A DNA stretch of 43,542 nucleotides from Cohnella thermotolerans DSM 17683 (GTDB lineage: Bacteria; Bacillota; Bacilli; Paenibacillales; Paenibacillaceae). A model generated the notes under the pieces. The model saw only the letters and a list, made by a program, of their open reading frames with translations, was not told where the DNA came from and searched no databases. The stretch lies in NCBI RefSeq assembly GCF_000429825.1, contig NZ_AUCP01000058.1, positions 1-43,542 of the forward strand, given 5' to 3'. Positions 1 to 7,598 of this stretch are shown here, piece by piece (position 1 is the first letter of the stretch; each line of letters begins with the position of its first letter). A program made the translations under genes and the position numbers.

Positions 1-348
1 ATACGTCGTGCCATCGGCCATAAAAATGATGGCGAGCGCGCGCCGCGGCTTATCCGTCCGATTCGCATGCGCATAGTGGAAGGTAAGTCCGTCGTGGAAC
101 GTGCAGCTGCCCGCTTTCATTCGTACGATGACAGCCGTATTGCGGTCAACCTCCGAAGCGCCGGAATCCGAAAAAATATCGTGGGGACTCACCAGATCGA
201 CGTGCTTCAAATTTTTGATTTTTGGCGTTTTCGGCACGAACATCGAGCACGCCTTGCACAGACGAGCGAATCGGTCATCACGCTGCAACTGCTGGTGATG
301 AACCTGGAACGCAGGCTGCGCGTTCTTTTTTGCCTCATTTTCACCTTC
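1..348 (-). pseudogene. Phytanoyl-CoA dioxygenase family fragment (C-terminal half, runs off the left edge)
   Basis: Reading the minus strand, an open frame begins right after a TAA at 349-351 and runs off the window start. It includes the segment TFHDGLTFHYAHANRTDKPR followed by a hydrophobic stretch and MADGT. That pattern is typical of the C-terminal half of PhyH-family Fe(II)/2-oxoglutarate oxygenases, where the His is the distal iron ligand and the nearby Arg binds 2-oxoglutarate. The N-terminal half, with the HxD motif, is not present upstream: 361-560 holds no related frame and no start with a ribosome site. I therefore read it as a 5'-truncated remnant. The C-terminus lies outside the window. 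A frameshift in an otherwise complete gene is less likely because the missing half cannot be found in any frame. Confidence 0.55.
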
Positions 349-534
349 TTATTCCGCCGTCGCCCTGCCCCGATTTACTATTGAAATCGTTCAGCAAACC
401 CTAAATACACAGCAGGTTACCCACAACATTTAAAAGGCCGAAATTCACCTTGAAGGTTGATTTTTCGCCCTTGTTTTCGAATAGATTTTTTACGACCCGT
501 TTGTTGACTTCATGTTGATTCCGAAGCAAAAAAA

Positions 535-574
535 TACAGAGCCGCGGAGGTAAACCCTCTGTTGCTCTGTATTT
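535..574 (-). terminator. Intrinsic terminator of the sulfurtransferase operon
   Basis: Arms AATACAGAGC (535-544) and GCTCTGTATT (565-574) are perfect complements. On the minus strand the hairpin is followed by a run of seven T. It lies just downstream of the sulfurtransferase stop at 589. Confidence 0.75.
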
Positions 575-588
575 TGCTTTTCATACTA

Positions 589-1443
589 TTAAACGCCTCT
601 TTGTTCTTCTTCGTCGCCTGTGGCAATCGGATTCCCCTCATACGAGATCCAATCGCTCCAGCTGCCTGCGTACAGCTTCACCTTCTCGAACCCGGCCTCG
701 CTCAGGGCGAGCACGTTCGGCGTGGCGGTGACGCCGGAGCCGCAATAGACGACGATCTCCCGGTCGCGCGGCAGATCGGCGAAATGCTCAGCGATGGCGT
801 CCGCCGGCTTGAACCGTCCCTGCTCGTCCAGCACACCCTTCCAGAACTTGTTCCGCGCTCCAGGGATGTGGCCCGCCTTCTTGTCCATCGTCTCCGCCTC
901 TCCACGATAACGCGATGGATCGCGGGAGTCGACAAGCACGAAGCGATCGGTGCCGAGCGCCTCGCGCACGTCGTCCATCTCGGCAAGCATCTTGTGCTGC
1001 ACCGTCGCGAGGAAGGACGCCGGAACGATTACCTTCTGCTCCGCGTTCACCGGGAACCCTTCGCGCTTCCAGGCCGAGAAGCCTTCGTCCATGACGAAGA
1101 CTTGCTCGTGGCCCAAGTACCGGAGCAGCCACCACAGGCGGGAAGCCATCGCCCCGCCCTGGTCGTCGTATGCGACGACGCGGGAATCATTGCCGATGCC
1201 GGCGCGGCCCAGCCGTTCAGCCAGCTCCGCGGCGTCCGGCAGCGGATGGCGACCGCCGTGCTCGCCGACGGGAGCGGACAGGTCCCGCTCCAGGTCGAGG
1301 TACACCGCGCCCGGAATATGCGACTCCTCGTAAGCTCTTCTTCCCGCTTCGGGTTGGCCGAGCGTGAAGCGGCAATCGACGATGACCAGATCCGGTTCGT
1401 ACAAGCGGGCCAGCACCCATTTCATAGACACCACGTGCTTCAT
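589..1443 (-). CDS. Thiosulfate/3-mercaptopyruvate sulfurtransferase (tandem rhodanese)
   Basis: A 284-residue protein with two rhodanese domains. The N-terminal domain (about 8-135) is inactive. The C-terminal domain (about 155-275) carries the active loop CGSGVTA with catalytic Cys234. This loop resembles mercaptopyruvate sulfurtransferases more than the CRKGVTA of classical rhodaneses, so a role in moving sulfane sulfur from 3-mercaptopyruvate or thiosulfate to a thiol acceptor is likely; it acts in the cytosol. Start choice: a longer frame opens at 1485, but AAGGAG at 1453-1458 sits nine bases before ATG 1443. That start also removes an overlap with the MFS gene upstream (stop 1463), leaving 19 bases between them. 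It is the second gene of a two-gene operon with the transporter, ending at the terminator near 535-574. Confidence 0.88.
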   Translation of the reverse strand: MKHVVSMKWVLARLYEPDLVIVDCRFTLGQPEAGRRAYEESHIPGAVYLDLERDLSAPVGEHGGRHPLPDAAELAERLGRAGIGNDSRVVAYDDQGGAMASRLWWLLRYLGHEQVFVMDEGFSAWKREGFPVNAEQKVIVPASFLATVQHKMLAEMDDVREALGTDRFVLVDSRDPSRYRGEAETMDKKAGHIPGARNKFWKGVLDEQGRFKPADAIAEHFADLPRDREIVVYCGSGVTATPNVLALSEAGFEKVKLYAGSWSDWISYEGNPIATGDEEEQRGV

Positions 1444-1462
1444 TCTATCCATCTCCTTCGTG

Positions 1463-2659
1463 TTAGATTCGATTCGAAGCTGCAACCGGCTTGCCCGTTC
1501 GATTCGACAAAACCACAGCCGCGGCCATCGTCAGAAGCATCAGCGCCGCGACGAGGGTGAACAGCCAGCGGGTCGCGGACACATCGTAGTGGTCGAGGGA
1601 CCAGCCGGCCACTTTGGGCACGATGGCTCCTCCGAGCAGACCGCAAGCGATGAGCGTGCTGGTGGTCCGCTCCGTCATGCCGGGCACGGCCCGGTTCGTA
1701 AACACAAGCGCAATGGCGAACATCCCGGACAGGAACAATCCCGCGAAGAAAGTCAGCACGAAGATCGCCGTCGCCCCGCCGGTCAAGCTCATGAGCAGGA
1801 AGACGACCAACGCCGCCAGACAGGTTCCCAGCAGGTAGGACGCCCCTCCGAGACGGTCGGCGACGTTCCCCGCCACCAAGCGTCCGAGCGTCATCGCCCC
1901 CCAGAAAATGCTGAGCGCCAGCGTCGCCGTCGCCTCGGACAGATCGTCCGACTGAACGAGCATCGAAGGCAAGTAGTGGACGAAGCTCATCTCCATGCCG
2001 ACGTAAACGACGAAGAACAAGGCGCATACGAGCATGACGGCTCTGTACCTCCCGGCGCTCGAACGGGGCAGGGACGCGGCGCCCGCCTCCTCGCTCTCTC
2101 CGGCTTTCCCGCTGCCGATCGAGGCCGGCAATAGCTTCAGCCACAGCCCGAACGTGACGATCGCGAGCAGTGCGACGACGCCGAACGCCATCCGCCACTG
2201 CCCGATCTCGATCAGCGCCGCTCCCGCGAACGGAATAATGAGCGCCCCGATGCCGAAGAACGTCTCCACGCGGCTCATCGCCACGTTGGCCCGCTCCCCT
2301 GTTCCCGCGATAATCAGCGAGCCGACGAGCGTCTCGATCATGCCGAAGCCGAAGCCCGTAATCGGCGCGATGATCAGCATGACGCCCCACGGCGGGAGCG
2401 ACGCATAAGCGAACTCCGCTGCCGCCATCATAGCGAAGCCGAAGAGCAGGAGCGTCTTGCGCCCGAACCTTCGCATAAGCCAGGGTGCGCACAACGTGCC
2501 GAGCAGCCCGCCGAGGAACTGATTCATCACCAGCTGCCCCCCGTCGCCGTATTGAATCCCGTAAGCGTGCACCATCGGCTCCATCACCGCGCCCACGACC
2601 AACTGGCCAAGCCCGATTGTCAAATATGCCATGCAACCCAAAAAAATAAGCCTGGACAT
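1463..2659 (-). CDS. MFS transporter
   Basis: A 398-residue protein of about twelve hydrophobic segments with a hydrophilic central loop (about residues 190-205, rich in Ser/Glu/Gly), the normal plan of a major facilitator. The motif RRFGRK after TM2 is the usual MFS loop 2-3 signature, echoed by ADRLGG in the second half. It resembles the sugar-transporter-like FucP/GlcP branch in general form, but the substrate cannot be told. A purine-rich AAGGAAGGGAAGG lies just before ATG 2659. It is co-transcribed with the sulfurtransferase downstream; whether export or import of a sulfur compound links the two is a guess. Confidence 0.85.
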   Translation of the reverse strand: MSRLIFLGCMAYLTIGLGQLVVGAVMEPMVHAYGIQYGDGGQLVMNQFLGGLLGTLCAPWLMRRFGRKTLLLFGFAMMAAAEFAYASLPPWGVMLIIAPITGFGFGMIETLVGSLIIAGTGERANVAMSRVETFFGIGALIIPFAGAALIEIGQWRMAFGVVALLAIVTFGLWLKLLPASIGSGKAGESEEAGAASLPRSSAGRYRAVMLVCALFFVVYVGMEMSFVHYLPSMLVQSDDLSEATATLALSIFWGAMTLGRLVAGNVADRLGGASYLLGTCLAALVVFLLMSLTGGATAIFVLTFFAGLFLSGMFAIALVFTNRAVPGMTERTTSTLIACGLLGGAIVPKVAGWSLDHYDVSATRWLFTLVAALMLLTMAAAVVLSNRTGKPVAASNRI

Positions 2660-2720
2660 CGGCCCGACCTTCCCTTCCTTTCAGAACACCAACCCAATCG
2701 TCAATTAGAAATACCGTCCT

Positions 2721-2726
2721 ATTATA
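2721..2726 (-). promoter_or_regulatory. Candidate -10 box (TATAAT) for the MFS-sulfurtransferase operon
   Basis: The 150-bp divergent gap contains TATAAT on the minus strand about 60 bp before the MFS start. No good -35 hexamer sits 16-18 bp upstream, so this is only a weak call. Confidence 0.3.
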
Positions 2727-2808
2727 CCATGAACCCCGGTCTGTGTTATTGTTGGAGAAGAGAATGGTTCCCGCGCCGGGGAAAAAAGAAAGGGGGATTC
2801 CGGAAGCG

Positions 2809-3294
2809 ATGCCGCCGGAATTTCGGATTGGCCCCATGTCCGAAGCGGACGGGGCGGAGATTTGCACATGGCGGTATCCCCCGCCATACGACTTGTACCG
2901 ATGGCCTTCATGGGAGCGGATGAAAGCCGAAGAACGGGAATTCGGCGACCCGGCCATCCGGGAACGCCAATATGCCTCCGTGCGCGACGGCGACGGGAGG
3001 CTGATCGGGTACGCTCAATTTTTCCCGATGGTCGGGGTCGTCCGTCTCGGCCTGGGGCTCAGGCCCGACTGCTGCGGCCGGGGCTGGGGAGCGGCCTTCG
3101 CGGCTGCGATTGCCGAGGAAGCCGCCCGCCGGGCGCCGAATGCCGAGATCGATCTGGAAGTGGAGACGTGGAACGTCCGGGCGATCCGCGCCTACGAGAA
3201 GGCCGGCTTCGTCGCCTCCGATCGCTACGAACGCCAAGCGTCCCACGGCCGCGTGTCGATTCTGTGCATGGTTTATCCGCCTGCCGGACGGTAA
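2809..3294 (+). CDS. GNAT-family N-acetyltransferase
   Basis: A 161-residue protein, the usual size for a single GNAT domain. The central LGLGLRPDCCGRGWGAAF matches motif A (acetyl-CoA pyrophosphate loop, here GRGWG), and WNVRAIRAYEKAGF matches motif B, with the Tyr-Lys-Ala-Gly-Phe helix typical of RimI-like enzymes. Substrate unknown. Start choice: an in-frame ATG at 2743 and another at 2764 (behind GGAG) exist, but AGAAAGGGGG at 2788-2796 precedes ATG 2809, and homologous GNATs begin close to the PEFRIGPMSEAD segment. The start is therefore uncertain by up to 22 residues. It is a single gene, divergent from the MFS operon. Confidence 0.8.
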   Translation: MPPEFRIGPMSEADGAEICTWRYPPPYDLYRWPSWERMKAEEREFGDPAIRERQYASVRDGDGRLIGYAQFFPMVGVVRLGLGLRPDCCGRGWGAAFAAAIAEEAARRAPNAEIDLEVETWNVRAIRAYEKAGFVASDRYERQASHGRVSILCMVYPPAGR

Positions 3295-3375
3295 CCGCGG
3301 CTCATCTTCCAAACTGATCACCCTGCGCGTAGGGAACGTTCAAATCGAGATTGTATAGGCTTGCCTGCAAATGAA

Positions 3376-3402
3376 GAAGAGGCGCCCCGAAGACCCCTCT
3401 TC
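3376..3402 (-). terminator. Weak hairpin terminator after the zinc-ribbon gene
   Basis: GAAGAGG (3376-3382) pairs with CCTCTTC (3396-3402). On the minus strand it is followed by TTCATTTG, a modest T tract. Confidence 0.45.
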
Positions 3403-3421
3403 CGCTCATCTATTGCCTGCG

Positions 3422-3721
3422 TCAATCGAACAAGTCGCCGAACAGATCCATAACGCTTCTCTTCTTCTTGTGCTTGTGTCCATAGTAAGAGTCGTGCGAC
3501 TTATGCTGGGGAGGATACGGCGCATGGGACCGATGGCGATCGTCATCGTCGTCGTAATACCAGCGATTGTAATCGTCCCTGACTTCGCGCACTTCCGCCA
3601 TCAGCTTGTCCAGCTCCCCGCGATCCAGCCAGACGCCCTTGCAGCTCGGGCAGATGTCGATCAGAACGCCGTTCTTCTCCACTTCCCGCATTCTCGAATC
3701 GTGACATACCGGACAATTCAT
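3422..3721 (-). CDS. TFIIB-type zinc-ribbon protein
   Basis: A 99-residue protein. The first 45 residues carry CPVC near the N-terminus and CPSCKGVWLDRGEL, the signature of the zf-TFIIB domain (two CxxC knuckles binding one zinc, followed by the conserved WLDRGEL). The middle is unusual: a DDDDD stretch, then a His/Lys/Tyr-rich low-complexity part, then a short amphipathic tail KKKRSVMDLFGDLFD. Proteins of this kind are common in Paenibacilli and have no settled function. AAGGAGG ends ten bases before ATG 3721. The gene stands alone between the GNAT gene and the pterin dehydratase. Confidence 0.8.
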   Translation of the reverse strand: MNCPVCHDSRMREVEKNGVLIDICPSCKGVWLDRGELDKLMAEVREVRDDYNRWYYDDDDDRHRSHAPYPPQHKSHDSYYGHKHKKKRSVMDLFGDLFD

Positions 3722-3796
3722 GCGTTTCCAGCCTCCTTATCCTTATTATGCTTATTTACGGCCGGAACTATGGATGGTTTCGGGGCAAAAGTCACG

Positions 3797-4090
3797 CTAA
3801 GGCACAAGACGGTCGTACGCTTCCGCCGAAGCCAGATCCAGAGCCGTCAACCCACCCGCGTGCCAAGTCGTGAGCCGCAGCGTCACCTTCCGGTAATCGA
3901 TAGCGATAAAAGGGTGATGATTGTGCGCCTCCGCCAGCTCGGCCACCCGGTTCACGAACCGGATCGCGTCCGGGAAGGCGGGGAACAGATACTTTTTGAC
4001 GATGAACTTGCCTTCTTCCACCGACCACCCGTCCAACGCCATCAGCCCCTGCGCCAACTGTTCCTCCGTCAACCGATTGCGTGCATCCAT
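3797..4090 (-). CDS. 4a-hydroxytetrahydrobiopterin (pterin-4a-carbinolamine) dehydratase
   Basis: A 97-residue protein matching the full length of the PCD/DCoH family. The motif EAHNHHPFIAIDYRKVTL holds the catalytic His pair, and the later WHAGGLTALD is the conserved C-terminal helix start. The enzyme dehydrates 4a-hydroxy-tetrahydropterin. In bacteria lacking phenylalanine hydroxylase it may serve in molybdopterin or folate-type pterin handling. Start: the open frame extends up to 4213, but GGAGGG lies eight bases before ATG 4090, and family members begin with a similar LTEEQL sequence. No partner enzyme is visible nearby. Confidence 0.9.
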   Translation of the reverse strand: MDARNRLTEEQLAQGLMALDGWSVEEGKFIVKKYLFPAFPDAIRFVNRVAELAEAHNHHPFIAIDYRKVTLRLTTWHAGGLTALDLASAEAYDRLVP

Positions 4091-4146
4091 CCGCTTCTCC
4101 CTCCATGCCCCGATGGGCATTTTTGTGAAATTGCTCTCCTTATCTC

Positions 4147-4174
4147 TAAACCTTTCGCTCCATCGTGTCGATAA
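4147..4174 (+). promoter_or_regulatory. SigD-type promoter for motAB
   Basis: TAAA (4147-4150), 16-bp spacer, GTCGATAA (4167-4174). The known SigD consensus of Bacilli is TAAA-N14-16-GCCGATAT, so this differs at two of eight -10 positions. It lies about 75 bp before motA, in the right orientation for flagellar motor genes. Confidence 0.6.
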
Positions 4175-4247
4175 TCCTATTAAAGTGTCGGTTACGAGAA
4201 CCTGTTCAGCCACGCCAAATTATTACTCGACAAGCTGGGGTGTACGA

Positions 4248-5057
4248 ATGAAGAATTCAACGATTTTCGGGCTTATATTGGGATTTGTCGCCCTGCTGCT
4301 GGGGATGGTCCTGAAGGGTGCTCCGCTCGGCGCGCTCATTACCAACCCGGCTGCCTACGTCATTATTCTGGGCGGTACCGCCGCTTCCGTGTTCATGGCC
4401 TTCCCCATGAAGGAGCTGGCCAAGGTTCCGAAGTTGCTCAAAATTATTTTCGTCGAACAGAAGCTGATCTCCAAGCCGGAAGTCATCCGCATGTTTATGG
4501 AATGGGCTTCGATTACCCGCCGCGAAGGCCTGCTCGCTCTGGAGGCGAGAGTCGAAGAGATCGAGGACCAATTCTTGAAGAACGGTATGCGCATGATCAT
4601 CGACGGCAACGACCAGGAGTTCGTGCGGGACGTGCTGCTCGAGGATATCGCGGCAACCGAGGAACGGCACAAGGCCGGCGCGATGATTTTCTCCCAGGCC
4701 GGGATGTACGCTCCGACGCTCGGGGTGCTCGGCGCCGTTATCGGCCTGATCGCAGCGCTCGGCAATCTCGCCGAGATGGAGAAGCTCGCCCATGCCGTGG
4801 CGGCCGCGTTCGTCGCGACGCTGCTCGGGATTTTCACCGGGTACGTGCTCTGGCATCCGATCTCCAACAAGCTGAAGCGCCTGTCCAAGCGCGAAGTCGA
4901 GCTCCGGCTCATGATGGTCGAAGGGTTGCTGTCGATCCAATCCGGCGTCTCCACGACGGCCATTCAGCAGAAGCTCGCGGTATTCCTCACGCCTACGGAG
5001 CGTCTGGCGTTGGCGGAGAAGGAGGAGAGCGAACGTGAGCAAAAAGCATCGGCGTGA
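4248..5057 (+). CDS. motA: Flagellar motor stator protein MotA
   Basis: A 269-residue protein, the family length. Two N-terminal membrane segments (about 7-27 and 33-52) are followed by a long cytoplasmic loop with ITRREGLLALE, which holds the charged residues that contact the rotor protein FliG. Then come GMYAPTLGVLGAVIGLI (TM3, with the conserved Pro) and TM4. With MotB it forms the proton-driven stator in the membrane. ATG 4248 is preceded by GGGGTG, and longer in-frame readings upstream lack membrane segments or ribosome sites. It overlaps motB by 23 bases, so translation is probably coupled. As in Bacillus, motAB lies away from the main flagellar cluster. Confidence 0.95.
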   Translation: MKNSTIFGLILGFVALLLGMVLKGAPLGALITNPAAYVIILGGTAASVFMAFPMKELAKVPKLLKIIFVEQKLISKPEVIRMFMEWASITRREGLLALEARVEEIEDQFLKNGMRMIIDGNDQEFVRDVLLEDIAATEERHKAGAMIFSQAGMYAPTLGVLGAVIGLIAALGNLAEMEKLAHAVAAAFVATLLGIFTGYVLWHPISNKLKRLSKREVELRLMMVEGLLSIQSGVSTTAIQQKLAVFLTPTERLALAEKEESEREQKASA

Positions 5058-5871
5058 GGAACACGAGGAGCATGCGGACGAATCGTGGCTGCTGCCGTAT
5101 TCCGACTTGATGACGCTTCTGCTCGCCCTGTTCATCGTCTTGTACGCGGCGAGCTCGGTTAACGTCTCCAAGCTTGAAGCGATGAGCAACGCGTTCAAGA
5201 GCGCCTTCACGTCCGGCATCGGCATTCTGGACAAGTCGGCTCTTATAGAGAGTCAAGACGAGCTCGACAAGCGCCAGAAGCAGAAGCACGAAGAGACCGA
5301 CATGAAGACGCAGAAGGAGAAGCTGGCGCAGCAAGAGCAGGAGAACCTGGAGAAGCTGAAGAAGGAACTGGACACCTATATCAAAAAGAACGGCTTGGTC
5401 ACCCAGCTTCAGACGCAGCTCAACCAGTCCCAGCTCATGATTACGATTCGCGACAACGCCCTGTTCTCCTCCGGCAGCGCCGACGTGAAGCCGGAAGCGC
5501 AGAAGCTGGCCGTCGCGATCGGGCGGATGCTCCAGAACTACCCGGATTACGAGGTCATCGTATCGGGGCATACGGACAACGAGCCGATCAACACGTACCA
5601 ATTCGCCTCCAACTGGGAGCTCAGCTCCAAGCGGGCGATCAACTTCATGAAGATTCTTCTGCAGAACCCGGCGTTCGATCCGAAGAATTTCAGCGCCATC
5701 GGCTACGGCGAGTACCGTCCGGTGGACACGAACGCCACCGAAGCCGGCCGCGCCAAGAACCGCCGCGTCGAAGTCTCGATCCTTCGCAAGTATACGGATA
5801 CGGACACGACGAACACGGTTCTGAACGCGATCGCGAACGACGGCAAGGACGGCCAAAAAGCGTCGCCTTGA
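5035..5871 (+). CDS. motB: Flagellar motor protein MotB
   Basis: A 278-residue protein starting at GTG behind AAGGAGG. The single membrane helix near the N-terminus contains YSDLMTLLLALFIVLYA, with Asp24 the proton-carrying residue, arguing for H+ rather than Na+ coupling. A Lys/Glu/Gln-rich coiled region (about 75-115) leads to an OmpA-like peptidoglycan-binding domain (about 130-260) with SGHTDNEPI and AKNRRVEVSI. It anchors the MotA ring to the wall. The gene overlaps motA and is followed at once by a strong terminator, so the operon has only these two genes. Confidence 0.95.
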   Translation: MSKKHRREEHEEHADESWLLPYSDLMTLLLALFIVLYAASSVNVSKLEAMSNAFKSAFTSGIGILDKSALIESQDELDKRQKQKHEETDMKTQKEKLAQQEQENLEKLKKELDTYIKKNGLVTQLQTQLNQSQLMITIRDNALFSSGSADVKPEAQKLAVAIGRMLQNYPDYEVIVSGHTDNEPINTYQFASNWELSSKRAINFMKILLQNPAFDPKNFSAIGYGEYRPVDTNATEAGRAKNRRVEVSILRKYTDTDTTNTVLNAIANDGKDGQKASP

Positions 5872-5882
5872 GCATGATTGGC

Positions 5883-5908
5883 GGTCCGCCCTCCGGGCGG
5901 GCCTTTTT
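5883..5908 (+). terminator. Intrinsic terminator of motAB
   Basis: GGTCCGCCC (5883-5891), TCC loop and GGGCGGGCC (5895-5903), then TTTTT. Stem of nine pairs including one G-T. Confidence 0.9.
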
Positions 5909-6183
5909 GCGTTTGTTGGACGAGGTGCGAAGTCCCGCGAATCGGCCTAAGACGGCGGCGGCTAACAGGCACGCGGTTGCCGGCGAGCGTCCGGCGGTGC
6001 GCCACCGCCAGGCGCGTCACTGCCGGGTACACCACCGCCAGATGCGTCACTGGCAGATGCGCCACTGGCAGATGCGCCACTGGCAAAGTGTATGCCCCTT
6101 GGCGTTTGACGTTCGGCGAGTTCCCCCGCTTGCCTACTAGCTTCCGGCTGGCTCGCTGTGCCTCCGGCGCTCAACGCTTGGCG
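5909..6183. other. Gene-free stretch with short repeats
   Basis: No convincing gene. It holds the 15-bp tandem repeat at 6039-6083 and looser CGCCA/GCGTCAC-like copies before it (6001-6038). A minus-strand frame through it (TTG at 6174) would give an Ala-Ser-Gly-rich peptide directly downstream of the glucosaminidase-like gene, but it has no ribosome site. Confidence 0.6.
6039..6083. repeat. 15-bp tandem repeat, three units
   Basis: The unit CAGATGCGCCACTGG occurs at 6039, 6054 and 6069. The first copy has one change (GTC for GCC). Diverged copies lie upstream. Confidence 0.85.
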
Positions 6184-6774
6184 TCACGCTCTCCCCGCTT
6201 GCCGATGCCGTTCCGCGCGGCTCCTTTCTTGCTCCGACCATTCCAGCAAATTGCGCCAGATGGCCGCGATATCCTGTCCGTAATTCGTGCCGGGATAAGA
6301 CCATTTCCCGTTCAAGTCTTCCCAATGCGGCGCCTTCCCCCTCCATCCCTTCCGCTCGATCCATTGCAGACGCGGCGCCGACAGCCCGGCGGCTTCGGGC
6401 AACGGGCCAGCAACGGCGAAGCCGTACAGCAATTGGAGATGCATCTCGACGAACGCGTCGGAGAACAGCTCGTCTCTTCCTTGCAGCCCCCACAGATCCG
6501 TCATCCGCGCCTCCCCGATCGGCCTCACCCTTCCCGCCGCCAACGCCCTCGTCTCGTACAGCGCCTGGCAGAAGGCGATGTCCCCGCGGATGCCGTACCG
6601 TTCGCCCAGCCGGAAATACGCATAGGCGAAGCTCTCCGGGACAGGCTGCCGCCGCCGTTCCGCGAACTTCGCCAGCTCCGCGGCCGTGCACCGGGACGGG
6701 CCCCGAATAGGCGATTTGCCCGACGGCTCGGTGCCCGGCCGCTCCCGAAACAGGCTTGTTACGCTCTGGACCAT
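6184..6774 (-). CDS. Glucosaminidase-domain (cell-wall hydrolase-like) protein
   Basis: A 196-residue protein. The segment YGIRGDIAFCQALYET is the usual start of the mannosyl-glycoprotein endo-beta-N-acetylglucosaminidase (LytG/FlgJ-like) fold, with Glu of ALYET in the place of the catalytic acid. The later LWGLQGRDELFSDAFVEMH region fits the same domain, and the C-terminal GKWSYPGTNYGQDIAAIW resembles the stretch in sporulation-linked homologues. There is no signal peptide or wall-binding repeat, so it may act on endogenous substrate or be exported by an unknown way. A longer frame begins at 6834, but GGAGGG lies six bases before ATG 6774. Confidence 0.65.
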   Translation of the reverse strand: MVQSVTSLFRERPGTEPSGKSPIRGPSRCTAAELAKFAERRRQPVPESFAYAYFRLGERYGIRGDIAFCQALYETRALAAGRVRPIGEARMTDLWGLQGRDELFSDAFVEMHLQLLYGFAVAGPLPEAAGLSAPRLQWIERKGWRGKAPHWEDLNGKWSYPGTNYGQDIAAIWRNLLEWSEQERSRAERHRQAGRA

Positions 6775-6937
6775 GCCGCTCCCTCCATATGGCCTCAGCT
6801 CAGGTTCCGGTTCCCGCCGCCCCAAGCTGTCCACATCCGTTTCCCTACCACTATATTCGTGCGACGGGGTACTTTTGAACTTTAATTCCGCTCTGTTACA
6901 ATAATGAAAATCGCCGCATCGTTATTGACATCCGATT

Positions 6938-7077
6938 TGTGCATAACTTCTGGATAACGTGAACAAATAAGAAATCGGCCCCTAAAACGGCCTGTTTTTT
7001 GGGATTGGCGGCAAGTTATACCCACAGCTTATAATAAAATGTGCACAACTTCGTGGATAACCGCGGAATTATCAACA
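6938..7077. promoter_or_regulatory. Cluster of DnaA-box-like 9-mers upstream of tadA (within gene-free 6775-7139)
   Basis: Against the DnaA box TTATNCACA this stretch holds TTATGCACA (minus, 6938-6946, exact), TTATCCAGA (minus, 6949-6957), TTATCCACG (minus, 7052-7060) and TTATCAACA (plus, 7069-7077), each of the last three with one mismatch. A TATAAT box at 7030-7035 lies between them and could drive tadA. The rest of 6775-7139 shows nothing else I can name. Confidence 0.45.
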
Positions 7078-7139
7078 GAATTGTGCACAGCATGTTAACA
7101 ACGAATGCACGTTCGCGGGAAAAGAAAGGGGAACCTGTC

Positions 7140-7598
7140 GTGTCAGAAGACGAGAAGTGGATGGAAGAAGCCATTCGTCAAGCCAAGCTTGCCGAGCAGA
7201 TCGGCGAGGTGCCGATCGGAGCGGTCATCGTCCGCGATGGGGCCGTCGTCGGCTCCGGGTACAACGTTCGGGAGACGACGCACGATCCGACCGCCCATGC
7301 GGAGATGGTCGCGATTCGCCAAGCCAGCGAGAAGTTCGGCGCTTGGCGGCTTCTGGGCTGCACTTTATATGTAACGCTAGAGCCTTGTCCGATGTGCGCC
7401 GGCGCTATTCTTCAGTCGCGGATCGAACGGGTCGTCTACGGGACGAGCGATCCGAAAGCGGGCTGCGCGGGGACGCTGATGGACTTGCTGCAGGACAACC
7501 GGTTCAATCACGTAACCGATTGGACGTCAGGGGTGCTCCAGGAGCAATGTGCTTCTCTCTTGACGGATTTCTTCCGTCGGCTGCGAGTCCGTAAATAA
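7140..7598 (+). CDS. tadA: tRNA-specific adenosine deaminase TadA
   Basis: A 152-residue protein of the cytidine-deaminase fold. HAE (His53, Glu55) and PCPMC (Cys83, Cys86) are the zinc ligands and proton shuttle. The whole is the expected length. TadA converts A34 of tRNA-Arg(ACG) to inosine, an essential step in decoding CGN codons. Start: GTG 7140, eight bases after AAAGGGG. An upstream in-frame ATG at 7041 lies inside the regulatory stretch and is not needed by homologues. In Bacillus the gene sits near dnaX and the SRP RNA; here neither follows. The 3' end overlaps the convergent Spo0E-like gene by 72 bp. Confidence 0.93.
   Translation: MSEDEKWMEEAIRQAKLAEQIGEVPIGAVIVRDGAVVGSGYNVRETTHDPTAHAEMVAIRQASEKFGAWRLLGCTLYVTLEPCPMCAGAILQSRIERVVYGTSDPKAGCAGTLMDLLQDNRFNHVTDWTSGVLQEQCASLLTDFFRRLRVRK

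Noticed and set aside
562-1560. Long plus-strand frame of 332 codons
   Set aside because: It lies opposite the sulfurtransferase, has biased composition and no family features; a shadow of high-GC coding DNA.
1440-2957. 505-codon minus-strand frame across the MFS gene
   Set aside because: Arg/Gly-rich shadow in another frame of the MFS transporter.
5962-6174. Ala/Ser/Gly-rich minus-strand frame through the 15-bp repeats
   Set aside because: TTG start without a ribosome site; its composition is a result of the repeats.
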